From positions 1-23,281 of the forward strand of contig JBPOFK010000025.1 in NCBI GenBank assembly GCA_051252095.1: a DNA stretch of 23,281 nt, written 5' to 3'. Positions 14,407 to 22,913 of this stretch are shown here, piece by piece. A program made the position numbers and the translations under genes. Position 1 is the stretch's first letter. The number at the start of each line of letters is the position of its first letter. The notes below the pieces were generated by a model, which made no database searches, was not told where the DNA came from, and saw only the letters and a program-made list of their open reading frames with translations. This stretch comes from GCA-2401735 sp051252095. GTDB taxonomy: Bacteria > Pseudomonadota > Gammaproteobacteria > Burkholderiales > Methylophilaceae.

Positions 14407-17400
14407 TTGGCCAGTTCTTCCTTCTCTTTTGATTTTTGCCAAAGTCGCTTTATCCACGTTGCTACATCAATCTGAATTAATAGCAAACTAGGAATAAAGA
14501 TTAATGTAATCACGGTTGCGAACATGATCCCATAGGCAAGCGAAACTGCCGCTGGAATCAAGAACTGTGCTTGCATTGAGGTTTCGTTTAACAAAGGCAT
14601 TAGTCCAGCAAAGGTAGTCACTGAAGTCAACAATACCGCACGAAGCCGGCTTCGGCAAGCGATGCTAATAGCGTGCTTTACATCACTCTCTTGATTTTTT
14701 ATATCATTAAACCTGGATACCAATAAAAGACTATCATTCACCACCACGCCACTTAACGCAATGATGCCGTTTAATGACAATATGCCTAATGAAATATCAT
14801 TAACCCAATGACCAAGAATAGCCCCTAAGATACCAAATGGAATGGCAGTCATAATCAATACCGGTTGAATATACGATTTTAATGGAATAGCTAACAAGAT
14901 ATAGATAATCAACATGGCAAGAATAAATTTTTCTTCCATTGATGATTGTGTTTCTGCTTGCTGCTCTGCCTCACCAGCAAAATGCACATCCAAGCCTGGA
15001 TATTGCGCTTCGATCTCAGGCACAACATCTCGTTTTAATTGTTGCACTAATTCCGTACCAGAAATCATATCCTTATCGACATCAGCCGAAATATAGACCG
15101 CGCGTTTACGGTCAATGCGTGTAATCTTGTCTCTCGTATAGCCATAGGTAGTCGTTGCAACGCTGGATAATGGAACCACTGTGCCATCACTCATTCGAAT
15201 ACGTGCATTTACAATATCCACTGGGTTTTGACGTTCTGATTTGGAATAACGCACCTTCACTTCAATTTCATCACTGTTACGCTGATAACGTTGCACAACA
15301 CGACCGTTAAAAGCCTGCAACACTTGTTCAGCCAACATATCTGTTGTTAAGCCTAAAGATCGACCTTGCTCATTTAGTACAAGGTTAACTGATGGTTGCC
15401 CTGGTTCTAGGTTATCCTCGATGCCACTAACGCCAGCGGTTTCTTGCAGTCGATTCTTAAATGCCTTCCCTGCTAATTTCAGTGTTTCATCATCATTCGA
15501 ACGCAACTCAACCCGTAATGCCGCAATCTCACCTCTTCTGTTTTGTACGCTAATTGTTCTGGCACCTTCAAGTAAGCCAATCTTTTCACGCCAAGTTTTA
15601 GTAAATGTTCGAATATCATAGGGTGCATCTGCAGCCAGTTCAACAGTAAGTTTTCCAGACTGATCTGCCTCGGATAACAGTTGTAGGCTCTGAATGCTTG
15701 AAACAGCATTTTTATCACCAACTAACTCACGATCTGTTTCATAAGCGCGTTGTTCAATCAGTTTTAGATTACGATGTGTCTGCCCATAACTACTATCATT
15801 TTGCATGGTTAATTCAGCACGAACGCTATCTCCAACGACTTCTGGGAAGAAACTAACCCGCACCGCACCTGTAAATGGCATCGCGATGACAAATGCAAAT
15901 ACTGCAATAAATAAAACAGCAACTGCATATCGGTATGTCAGGGCAATATCAATAGTAGGTTGATATAGTTTCTGACTAAACCAATTCAACCCATTATCGG
16001 CGCCCTGTTGTATTTTTTGCCATAGCGCTGATAATGGATTACCACTATTAGTTTGATGTGTTTTTAAGTGGGCTAAATGAGCTGGTAGGATTAATTTTGA
16101 CTCTATAATTGACAACACTAAGCAAATCGTCACAACATAAGCAAACTGCGAGTAGAGTTGCCCAAGTCGGCCTTCTAACTGCGAAAGTGCAAAAAATGCA
16201 GCAATCGTGGTAAAAACCCCAAACATGGTTGGTACTGCAACTTGCGTGGTGCCTTTAATCGTATTGGCCAATGTATCGCCTTCTTTTGATCGAACTGCAT
16301 ACACACTTTCCCCAACTACGACAGCATCATCTACTACGATACCGAGTGCCAAAATAAAACCAAACGTCGTAAATTCATTTAATGTCAGACCAAAATATTG
16401 ATCGCCCATAAAGTAGATGGTACCGAAGAAAATGAACGGCAAACCTGCGGCAACCCAAAATGCTACTCTTAAATTAAGAAATATAGCTAATAAAACAAAG
16501 ACTAATAGAATACCTGTCCCAGCATTTTTAATGAGCAACTGCAACCGATCTTTAATGTTGACGCTTCTGTCAGACCAAGTCGCTAGTTCAACACCCTTTG
16601 GAAGTAGTTGATTATCTTTCCACTGCTCAATGACCTCACGTGCACCGGCAACTGAATCAAAAATGTCATCCTGCCCTACAGTAATCACTTGTAATGCAAT
16701 ACTACTACGCCCGTTAAAACGGGATAATGATGACGTATAGTCTTCATAAGTATCATTGATATGTGTAACGTCACCTAAGGTAATTTGTTGTCCACTTTTA
16801 TTGGTGATGAGCGGAATCTTAGCAAAATCTTCTTTTAGATAGGCTTGCTCTGATGCTTTCAGTTGCAGATAAATATTTTCATCATGCAATGTTGGCGTCA
16901 TCGTATTGGATGAGCCCTGATTGATTGCTGTTTCAATATCAGATAACGATAAACCATAGGCCTGTAATTTACCTTCATCTACCTCAATAGCCATCATCGG
17001 ATCCAGCCAACCTGAAATCGTCACGCGACTAACATTTTCATTGGATAGCAGGTCTGTTTTAAGTTCATATGCTAGTTTTTGCAACGTATTACGATCTGTA
17101 TCACCATACAGTTGCACCCATAATGCGCTCTCTTCACGCTGTGCTTTCTCAATAACAGGTTTTTTTGCATCTACGGGAAAAGTCGATATGGCATCTACAC
17201 GAGACTTAACATCACGCATGAGGGTCGTTAAGTCATAATCTGATTGTTTTTCTACTGTAACAGTCACTCCAGTACCAGTTGAGTTACTGGTAATAGTTTT
17301 GATACCAACAATATCCTCTAGTTGCTCTTCTATTTTGATTGCTAGACCTTCTTCGGACTGCGCTGCTGAGCCACTGTTATAAGAAACTGATACTGTAATC

Positions 17401-17552
17401 GTATCTGGCTCCATACTTGGAAAAGCTTCTTTTCGAATAACGCCTGTTTCCAAAATGCCTAATACTACAATTAGTAACATCAGTAAATTAGCTGCAACTG
17501 GATTGTGTGCAAACCAGGCAATAATGCCATTTTTATTGATTTCATTAACCAT
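14400..17552 (-). CDS. RND-type multidrug efflux pump, inner-membrane subunit
   Basis: This 1050-residue proton-driven pump has the normal AcrB-family length. The N-terminal helix IIAWFAHNPVAANLLMLLIVV is followed by the first large periplasmic loop, six central membrane helices, the second loop (about 560-870) and the last five helices. The proton-relay pair D408-D409 sits in LALGIVVDDAVVVGE. The end carries PLKSYIQPVLIMTAIPFGILGA and NGIIALSGVVVNDSLLL, both typical. It belongs to the broad efflux RND permease group (AcrB/MexF-like or VexB-like); the substrate cannot be read from sequence. It overlaps the membrane fusion gene by 8 bases and the response regulator by 7. With its partners it should form a tripartite pump across both membranes. 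Confidence 0.96.
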   Translation of the reverse strand: MVNEINKNGIIAWFAHNPVAANLLMLLIVVLGILETGVIRKEAFPSMEPDTITVSVSYNSGSAAQSEEGLAIKIEEQLEDIVGIKTITSNSTGTGVTVTVEKQSDYDLTTLMRDVKSRVDAISTFPVDAKKPVIEKAQREESALWVQLYGDTDRNTLQKLAYELKTDLLSNENVSRVTISGWLDPMMAIEVDEGKLQAYGLSLSDIETAINQGSSNTMTPTLHDENIYLQLKASEQAYLKEDFAKIPLITNKSGQQITLGDVTHINDTYEDYTSSLSRFNGRSSIALQVITVGQDDIFDSVAGAREVIEQWKDNQLLPKGVELATWSDRSVNIKDRLQLLIKNAGTGILLVFVLLAIFLNLRVAFWVAAGLPFIFFGTIYFMGDQYFGLTLNEFTTFGFILALGIVVDDAVVVGESVYAVRSKEGDTLANTIKGTTQVAVPTMFGVFTTIAAFFALSQLEGRLGQLYSQFAYVVTICLVLSIIESKLILPAHLAHLKTHQTNSGNPLSALWQKIQQGADNGLNWFSQKLYQPTIDIALTYRYAVAVLFIAVFAFVIAMPFTGAVRVSFFPEVVGDSVRAELTMQNDSSYGQTHRNLKLIEQRAYETDRELVGDKNAVSSIQSLQLLSEADQSGKLTVELAADAPYDIRTFTKTWREKIGLLEGARTISVQNRRGEIAALRVELRSNDDETLKLAGKAFKNRLQETAGVSGIEDNLEPGQPSVNLVLNEQGRSLGLTTDMLAEQVLQAFNGRVVQRYQRNSDEIEVKVRYSKSERQNPVDIVNARIRMSDGTVVPLSSVATTTYGYTRDKITRIDRKRAVYISADVDKDMISGTELVQQLKRDVVPEIEAQYPGLDVHFAGEAEQQAETQSSMEEKFILAMLIIYILLAIPLKSYIQPVLIMTAIPFGILGAILGHWVNDISLGILSLNGIIALSGVVVNDSLLLVSRFNDIKNQESDVKHAISIACRSRLRAVLLTSVTTFAGLMPLLNETSMQAQFLIPAAVSLAYGIMFATVITLIFIPSLLLIQIDVATWIKRLWQKSKEKEELAKC

Positions 17553-18744
17553 GATTATTCACCTTTGCAATCACTTTGACTTGCATGCCTTTCAGATAAC
17601 TACTGAGTGGATGAACCAGTACACGCTGCTTTTCTTTTACCAAACTTTCAGGAGTAGCGATATAAATTGCTTCACTATCCGAAAAAACTGGATCCGCACT
17701 AAAGTTAGCTAAGGTGTTATCTTGCGTTACGTACCAAATTTCACCACGCTGACTGAGTGCTGAGCTTGGTAACTTCCACAACTTTTCAACCGTACGCCCT
17801 TCTACTTCCGCATTCAGGAAAGTTCCAGGATATAGCGCAGGGACTTGATCCAAAGGCTGGTTAACGGTAACAATTAACGCTCGTTGGCGGGTGCTATCAT
17901 CCAAGTGTTGCTCAACTCTTAATAAGTGCCCTACCCAGCTTACTTTTCCTTCCACACTAGACAGCTTGACTGGTAAACCCTTACTCGCGCTAATATTTGG
18001 CAGGTTTTGCCAATCATTTGTTGATAAGTTTATTTTGATTTCTACACGTTCAGTGCTATATAACGATGCTACCGCTGTGCTTGCCTGCACAAAAGAACCA
18101 GGTGAAACTTGTCGCTCTACAACCAAAGCGTCAAATGGTGCAACTATTTTCGTTCTATCTAAATCTTTTTTAGCATTAAGCAACCCTACCTCTGCTTGTT
18201 TAACTGCTGCCGCTGCTGCTTTTAATTGTGGTTGATGGAGAACTAACTCTGAGTCTGGCTCGCCTTCCAAACCAGAGGCTTGCCACTCTGCTTTGGCTTG
18301 TGCCACCGTACGCTGCTCTTCCAACAATGCTAACTTAGCTACTGCAACATTATTTTCTGCTGTTGCAACGGCAGCTTGATACTGGCTATCTTCTAGTTGA
18401 ACCAATGTTTCACCTTTTTTTACGCGATGTCCTGACTCAAAATGTTTATTTAGTGCCTCTATTTGCCCATTAACTTGCGCTGTTAGAGTCAAAACATAAT
18501 GCGGTGTGGCCTCACCATAACCCACTACCTTTGCTTTATATTGTGCAGGCAAGACAGATACTACTTCAACATCTGGCAACTGTGCTTGCTGTGCTTTTAC
18601 TGGCATCGGACGATTATTCTCTGCTGTTACTCGAAAGAAATTAAACAATAAAATAACGACCAAAAAACTCACAGCAATCAAGACCATCATCCACTGCTTA
18701 ATTGCACTTTCATTTAAGCCCCATTGCTTCAATATTTGTTTCAT
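17545..18744 (-). CDS. RND efflux periplasmic adaptor (membrane fusion protein)
   Basis: This 399-residue adaptor links the inner-membrane pump to the outer-membrane channel. One N-terminal membrane helix (about 20-37, MMVLIAVSFLVVILLFNFF) anchors it, with no lipobox. The first lipoyl half (about 84-118, VNGQIEALNKHFESGHRVKKGETLVQL) is followed by an alanine-rich helical hairpin (about 120-193), the second lipoyl half starting TKIVAPFDALVVERQVSPG (198-216), then beta-barrel and membrane-proximal parts. The order and length fit the HlyD/AcrA family. The gene overlaps the outer-membrane factor by 4 bases (ATGA) and the RND gene by 8. Confidence 0.95.
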   Translation of the reverse strand: MKQILKQWGLNESAIKQWMMVLIAVSFLVVILLFNFFRVTAENNRPMPVKAQQAQLPDVEVVSVLPAQYKAKVVGYGEATPHYVLTLTAQVNGQIEALNKHFESGHRVKKGETLVQLEDSQYQAAVATAENNVAVAKLALLEEQRTVAQAKAEWQASGLEGEPDSELVLHQPQLKAAAAAVKQAEVGLLNAKKDLDRTKIVAPFDALVVERQVSPGSFVQASTAVASLYSTERVEIKINLSTNDWQNLPNISASKGLPVKLSSVEGKVSWVGHLLRVEQHLDDSTRQRALIVTVNQPLDQVPALYPGTFLNAEVEGRTVEKLWKLPSSALSQRGEIWYVTQDNTLANFSADPVFSDSEAIYIATPESLVKEKQRVLVHPLSSYLKGMQVKVIAKVNNHG

Positions 18745-20120
18745 CCTTTTAACTCCGTATTGATTGGCAGACCGAGCGCCAAGCCTAAATCCACACGGTT
18801 GTATAACCGTGTATAAATAATGTTGTTAAGCTGCACTTCAAGGTCATAAGTTTGTTGTTGCACAATTAATAAATCGAGAATAGTCACTAGCCCGCTTCTG
18901 TAACTAGTCTGATATTGCTGAAGGGTATTGCGCGCTCTGTATAACGCATCGGTGATGAATTGTTGGCGCTTAGCTAATGACCTTTCTAGCCCCAACGTAT
19001 TTTCTACTTCCTTAATGGCATTAAGCAGTGTTTCACGATACACCTCGTATTGATAAGCCGTTTGCAACTCACTTACTTCTGCTAATGCTTTTAGCTCACC
19101 TCCTCTGAATAGCGGCGCTGTCAGCTGCGCGAGCAGTGTCCAAACTGGATTATTTAGCAATGCAGCACTTGGTGTTGTAGCAACATCTTTTAGTGTTGCG
19201 CTGAGATTAATACTAGGCAACATCTCTTTGTATGCAACCTTAGTACGTAAGTCTTCTGCTTCAATAGCCAAGTAAGCTGCACGTAAATCAGGTCGCCGTT
19301 GTAGTGTTTGCTCTGGTAGATCAGCCAGTGGTGTGATGACAGCAGGATAAGTATTTTCAATTTTTAATGGTAATTGCTGTGACCGTCCAAGCAGGGTATT
19401 CAATGCACGTTGTTGTTGCGCCAGTGTTTCTTTTTCAAATTCAATGGTCGCTTTAGCGCTAAACAAACTGGTACGTGCACTATCAAGATCCTCTAATGAA
19501 CCAAGGCCATTTTTATAGCGCTGTAAAATAAACTGTTCATTTTTTTGTAAAGTACCCAGACGGAGTTGTTCAATCGCAATTGTTTGCTGTTGTGAAATTA
19601 ATCCTAACCAGCTTTTCATGACATCTGCCCCTAAACTGTCACGAGCAGATTGATAAAGTGCTAATTGTTGCGCAGTATCCAAATTGGCAGCACCAGTACT
19701 ATTTGCTAGCTTTTGCCATAAATCCAGCTCCCAACTAATCGTGATTGATCCCTGATAACTAGTATCGGTGTTTTTTGTTTTTGACCCTGAGAAACCTGCA
19801 TCCACCGCTGGTAATTGACTAGCTCGAACTTGCTTGGCCTGCGCTTGACGGATTTTTAACGTGATTAAGGTTTGTTGCAAACTGGGGTTTGCTTTTTTGG
19901 CTTCAAGCAACAACTGATTGAGATCAACAGAATTAATTAACTGATTCAGTGAAGTCACAGCTTGAGCATCATCTTGTTGAGACCATGTGGATACCTGCTT
20001 GTGTTCTTGCTTAACGAAACCCGTGTAATTTGGTTGTTCAGGCATCAAACTGCAAGCAGTCAATAGAGTCAAGCTGCACGATACAAGCGCCAGTCTCTTT
20101 AATTGATACACAAATGCCAT
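18741..20120 (-). CDS. Outer-membrane efflux lipoprotein (NodT/TolC family)
   Basis: This 459-residue protein starts with a lipoprotein signal: a hydrophobic segment ending LLTAC, with acylated cysteine C23. Two similar helical repeats of the OEP type follow (about 70-250 and 270-455), rich in Gln, Ala and Leu, including RRPDLRAAYLAIEAEDLR and GLVTILDLLIVQQQTYDLE, both common in NodT-type factors. A trimer should form the outer-membrane channel and periplasmic tunnel of the pump. It is the first gene of the operon, with GAAGGG about 7 bases before the ATG. Promoter elements and a repeat box lie within 65 bases upstream. The stop overlaps the next start by ATGA. Confidence 0.95.
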   Translation of the reverse strand: MAFVYQLKRLALVSCSLTLLTACSLMPEQPNYTGFVKQEHKQVSTWSQQDDAQAVTSLNQLINSVDLNQLLLEAKKANPSLQQTLITLKIRQAQAKQVRASQLPAVDAGFSGSKTKNTDTSYQGSITISWELDLWQKLANSTGAANLDTAQQLALYQSARDSLGADVMKSWLGLISQQQTIAIEQLRLGTLQKNEQFILQRYKNGLGSLEDLDSARTSLFSAKATIEFEKETLAQQQRALNTLLGRSQQLPLKIENTYPAVITPLADLPEQTLQRRPDLRAAYLAIEAEDLRTKVAYKEMLPSINLSATLKDVATTPSAALLNNPVWTLLAQLTAPLFRGGELKALAEVSELQTAYQYEVYRETLLNAIKEVENTLGLERSLAKRQQFITDALYRARNTLQQYQTSYRSGLVTILDLLIVQQQTYDLEVQLNNIIYTRLYNRVDLGLALGLPINTELKG

Positions 20121-20150
20121 TACTTACCCTTCAATTTTCATTTACGGATA

Positions 20151-20184
20151 AGTATAAAAAGCGGATGGTTAAGGTTTGGTTAAC
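20151..20184 (-). promoter_or_regulatory. Efflux-operon promoter with PmrA/QseB-like box
   Basis: Read on the minus strand, GTTAAC-N5-CTTAAC (20184-20168) is a direct repeat of TTAA-centred hexamers 11 bp apart, one helical turn, the geometry of PmrA-type boxes. A strong -10, TATACT, lies at 20156-20151; the -35 position 17 bp before it reads CCAAAC, a poor match that falls inside the box. A weak -35 replaced by an activator box is typical of class II activation. Transcription would begin near 20144, leaving a leader of about 24 bases with GAAGGG. I infer that the operon's own OmpR-type regulator binds here. Confidence 0.55.
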
Positions 20185-20374
20185 GTTTCGATTATTTAAT
20201 AAACATTAAAATATGATGGTCAAGAGTGCTATTTATAGGACTTAATTCATGGAAAAGAATCATTTAGCGTTGATTTAATTAATCTCTACCAGCTGTTTTA
20301 GTGATCACTCTACACATAAATGCTAAAAAACTGATCATGATTTTAGTTTTATCTGAGACATCAAATTAGAATTA

Positions 20375-20405
20375 AAAAACCCACATTTTAAAAATGTGGG
20401 TTTTT
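20375..20405 (-). terminator. Strong intrinsic terminator after the EF-hand/BON gene
   Basis: A 14-bp stem (20375-20388 with 20392-20405, core CCCACATTT / AAATGTGGG) has a 3-base loop and A/T runs on both sides, so it can work in both directions. On the minus strand it lies 27 bases after the stop of the EF-hand/BON gene and isolates that gene from the efflux-operon promoter. Confidence 0.8.
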
Positions 20406-20432
20406 ACAAAGTGAACTAATACACTAAATTAA

Positions 20433-20945
20433 TTAACTTTTAACCACTAAGGCATTCTTTACAGATTTAACGCCTTCAACTTTTGAGACTAAGTATCCAG
20501 CTTTTTCCTTCATTTCTTTACTACTAACAAAGCCGCTCAATATTACGTCTCCTTTATAGGTCTCAACACTAATATTTAGTGATTTTAAGTTTTTTTCTGC
20601 TAAGAGCGCAGCTTTCGCTTTTGCAGTAATTGCACTGTCTTTAGCAACTTGTTCTACTTTCACTTTGCCTGCTTTAGCCTTCATTTCTGCATACTCATTT
20701 TTGTCTAATACTTTATCTCCATTTTTATCTGCGGCAATAAAGGTGTCTTGCTTAACTGATTTATCTTGAGCCGCTTCTTCCCAAGTTACCTTACCATTAT
20801 TATTAACATCTAGTTTGTTAAACGATTGTGCGAAAGAAGCTTGGTTTTCCTCAACCTCTTCAACATTGAAAGCAACAGCATTCATTGATGTACCTGCGAT
20901 GACAGCTAGAACCATTAATGGTTTATTAAATTTAGTGATTTGCAT
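20433..20945 (-). CDS. Periplasmic EF-hand / BON-domain protein
   Basis: This 170-residue exported protein has a signal peptide (MQITKFNKPLMVLAVIAGTSMNAVA, cleavage near 25). Two EF-hand loops follow: D46-x-N48-x-N50-G-K52 with E57, and D73-x-N75-x-D77-x-V79-x-D81 with E84, both with the calcium-ligand spacing. A lysine/alanine-rich linker leads to a BON domain at about 104-170 (AITAKAKAALLAEKNL, then ISVETYKGDVILSGFV and VEGVKSVKNALVV), the OsmY-type fold that binds phospholipid or envelope surfaces. I infer a calcium-responsive envelope stress protein. AGGAGATATCA precedes the ATG, an inverted repeat lies about 30-50 bases upstream, and a strong terminator follows, so it is a single-gene unit. 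The fusion of EF-hands to BON is less common than BON alone. Confidence 0.88.
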   Translation of the reverse strand: MQITKFNKPLMVLAVIAGTSMNAVAFNVEEVEENQASFAQSFNKLDVNNNGKVTWEEAAQDKSVKQDTFIAADKNGDKVLDKNEYAEMKAKAGKVKVEQVAKDSAITAKAKAALLAEKNLKSLNISVETYKGDVILSGFVSSKEMKEKAGYLVSKVEGVKSVKNALVVKS

Positions 20946-20973
20946 TGATATCTCCTAACATTAAATTGTGAAT

Positions 20974-20998
20974 CAAAGTAAAAACCTGATTTACTTTG
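20974..20998. promoter_or_regulatory. Inverted repeat in front of the EF-hand/BON gene
   Basis: CAAAGTAAA (20974-20982), 7-base spacer, TTTACTTTG (20990-20998): perfect 9-bp arms about 29-53 bases upstream of the gene's ATG. It is well placed for a regulator site overlapping the promoter. A hairpin in a leader is the alternative. The regulator is not known. Confidence 0.4.
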
Positions 20999-21070
20999 TA
21001 AGGCTCAATGTTATGGAGTTAGTCGGTATGGGTAAGTCGATGAATTTCTGATTCTGCTGTCGGATAAGGA

Positions 21071-22492
21071 CTACGTAGACTTTTTAATATCTAAAGGCAA
21101 AATAACAAGTGTCAGCAATCCATTGCCCAATGTGCTGACTAAATCCATATGGCCTCCTAGTGCTAACACGCGATTACGCATGCCACTCAAACCATGCGTT
21201 TCGTTTTTCAATGCGTCCAAGTCGACACCAATACCGTTATCCTGAATTTCTATTTTTAAATTCTGCTCATCGTTAATAATATAGATTGATAATGCATCTG
21301 CTTTAGCATATTTAATCGCATTATTTAGTGTCTCTTGTAGAATCCGATAGGTCACTAAGGATATCGTTTCATTTAACTCAAGCGTTTCATCTGGCAAGCT
21401 TAAATTCAATTTCCACTTTCCACGCTCTGTCGCATCTTGGATTAACGTATTAAGCGCAGACCAAAACCCGAATGACTCAATCATGGATGGGTGCAAGTCT
21501 TGTACGATTTGTCGTTTAAAATTAATCCCCTGGTCTATATATTGATTTGTTTTTTTAAGTTTTTCTATCACCTCAGGCTGTGTTTTCTTTAAGGATTTCA
21601 TTACCCAGCTAATGTCCATTTTAGTTGCTGTGAGAATAGAGCCAAGTTCATCGTGTATTTCTCTAGCAAGCTTATACTTTTCTCTTTCGACATCTGATTG
21701 ATAATCAAATGCAAGACTCTGCAATAGCTTGCTCTGTTCTGAAAAGTTCTCTTTATGTTTATCTAGCTCGGCTGATATTTGTTGTTGCACATTAGCCTTA
21801 GTCGTTAACTCATTAATGAGTTGTCTAACAATTAACATCATAAGAACTAGTAAAATAAGTGGGCTTAATATAGTGGAAACACGGGCAATTGTTCTTTTAA
21901 AATTACGCGCTTCATAGGCTTGCAATGTTCTTTCTTTCAACATATCCCGCAGAGAGTTGGAATAAACATTCACATTGCTCATTTCTAAAAGCCCTCTATC
22001 CATATCAACTATCTTTTCTGCCTCTTCTAGGTCTCCTTCATTAGCGAGCTGAATGGTTAAGTCCATTTCAGAAACTTTTGCTGTCACGCTTTCTGATAGC
22101 TTTACTAAGAGTTCATTTTCTTCAAAATACCCTTCAGCCGTTTCTTCATGTGTAAAAGCATCCCTAATATTATCAATACTCTGTTTCACAGTGGCTACTG
22201 CTGCTGCATATGGCCTTAAATAATCTTTAGACTCAGTTAACAAATAGCCGCGCTGCGCACTTTCTGCTTTTAATAAGTTAATTTCTAAGCTGTCAATATC
22301 TAATATTCTTGTATTTAGATTAAAGAGCTTGTGACTATCTTTTCTTGCTTGAGTAAGCCAAATATCATTAAACACAATAGTCCCCAAGGCAATGAATAAT
22401 GCTACGGTAAATAGCACAGCATTGCGCTTGCCGATAGCATTGTAGACCTTTATAGCTCTATCTTTTAAATAATGCATGTTTTTCTTTCTCAT
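21071..22492 (-). CDS. CHASE3 sensor histidine kinase, NarL/DegS type
   Basis: This 473-residue membrane kinase has a first helix at about 24-42, a periplasmic CHASE3 domain (about 45-195) with the hallmark ESAQRGYLLTESKDYLRPY, and a second helix at about 205-223. A coiled-coil linker leads to a HisKA_3 dimerisation helix with phospho-acceptor H280 in LAREIHDELGS, then an HATPase domain: N-box LQETLNNAIKYAKA, DNGIG at 418-422 and HGLSGMRNRV at 433-442. Such kinases phosphorylate LuxR/NarL-type regulators, but none is in the window, so it is an orphan here. The first ATG (22492) and an ATG five codons later (22477) are both possible starts; neither has a strong binding site. It lies between stress-type genes and divergent from the DUF1328/DUF883 pair, suggesting an envelope or osmotic signal. 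Confidence 0.92.
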   Translation of the reverse strand: MRKKNMHYLKDRAIKVYNAIGKRNAVLFTVALFIALGTIVFNDIWLTQARKDSHKLFNLNTRILDIDSLEINLLKAESAQRGYLLTESKDYLRPYAAAVATVKQSIDNIRDAFTHEETAEGYFEENELLVKLSESVTAKVSEMDLTIQLANEGDLEEAEKIVDMDRGLLEMSNVNVYSNSLRDMLKERTLQAYEARNFKRTIARVSTILSPLILLVLMMLIVRQLINELTTKANVQQQISAELDKHKENFSEQSKLLQSLAFDYQSDVEREKYKLAREIHDELGSILTATKMDISWVMKSLKKTQPEVIEKLKKTNQYIDQGINFKRQIVQDLHPSMIESFGFWSALNTLIQDATERGKWKLNLSLPDETLELNETISLVTYRILQETLNNAIKYAKADALSIYIINDEQNLKIEIQDNGIGVDLDALKNETHGLSGMRNRVLALGGHMDLVSTLGNGLLTLVILPLDIKKST

Positions 22493-22521
22493 CTAAAGCA
22501 ACTAACAATAACGCTCACTCC

Positions 22522-22545
22522 TAATGACTAATTAGTTAGTCATTA
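22522..22545. promoter_or_regulatory. 10-bp inverted repeat upstream of the CHASE3 kinase
   Basis: TAATGACTAA (22522-22531), spacer TTAG, TTAGTCATTA (22536-22545). The arms are perfect and lie 30-53 bases before the kinase ATG and about 177 bases from the divergent DUF1328 gene. Position and symmetry fit a dimeric regulator site; NarL/LuxR regulators often use such repeats. The regulator is not in the window. Confidence 0.4.
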
Positions 22546-22721
22546 AAGAAGTAAAAATATCAACCTCCATACCAAATAGCCAGTTTCTCTGGCATTTGTA
22601 GGCCATTTCTTACACTGCTTTCAGTGAAAGCCTTCTAATCACATTTACAACGTATGGGTAAAATTTATTCAACTTGAGAGACAAACAAGTTAGATTAATT
22701 TTAACTGAGTAGGAGATCATC

Positions 22722-22874
22722 ATGCTTCATTACACTTTAGTATTTTTTATTATAGCAATAATCTCGGCAGTTCTTGGATTTGGCGGGATTGCTGCAGGTG
22801 CAGCAAGTATAGCTAAAATTTTGTTCTTTGTATTCTTAGTACTTACTATTATTTCATTTATAACTTCGAGATAA
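22722..22874 (+). CDS. DUF1328 (YtjA-like) small membrane protein
   Basis: A 50-residue protein too short for usual gene cut-offs: MLHYTLVFFIIAIIS, then AVLGFGGIAAGAASIAKI, then a second hydrophobic stretch ending FITSR. The GFGGIA(A)GAASIAKILF pattern is the signature of the DUF1328/YtjA family of two-helix inner-membrane proteins, often found among envelope or osmotic stress genes; the molecular role is unknown. AGGAGATCATC before the ATG is a good ribosome binding site. It is 39 bases before the DUF883 gene on the same strand and likely forms an operon with it. The divergent kinase lies to the left, with a 229-base gap holding an inverted repeat and two small hairpins (GCCAG/CTGGC at 22579-22593; GCTTTC/GAAAGC at 22617-22631). 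Confidence 0.92.
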   Translation: MLHYTLVFFIIAIISAVLGFGGIAAGAASIAKILFFVFLVLTIISFITSR

Positions 22875-22913
22875 GCATCACTTAACAATCATTTTTATAA
22901 TTAGGAGAAAGAC

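Noticed and set aside
17891..18235. 114-codon plus-strand frame inside the membrane fusion gene
   Set aside because: Shadow frame with low-complexity translation; the fusion protein on the other strand is clear.
20301..20337. Two TGATCA palindromes 30 bp apart in the gap before the efflux operon
   Set aside because: Six-base sites are too short to be meaningful, and they lie over 180 bases from the efflux start codon.
21026..22661. Repeated 10-mer GTATGGGTAA at 21026 and 22652 as a shared stress promoter element
   Set aside because: Two copies of a 10-mer in 23 kb are expected by chance, the first copy faces no gene, and no matching upstream box was found.
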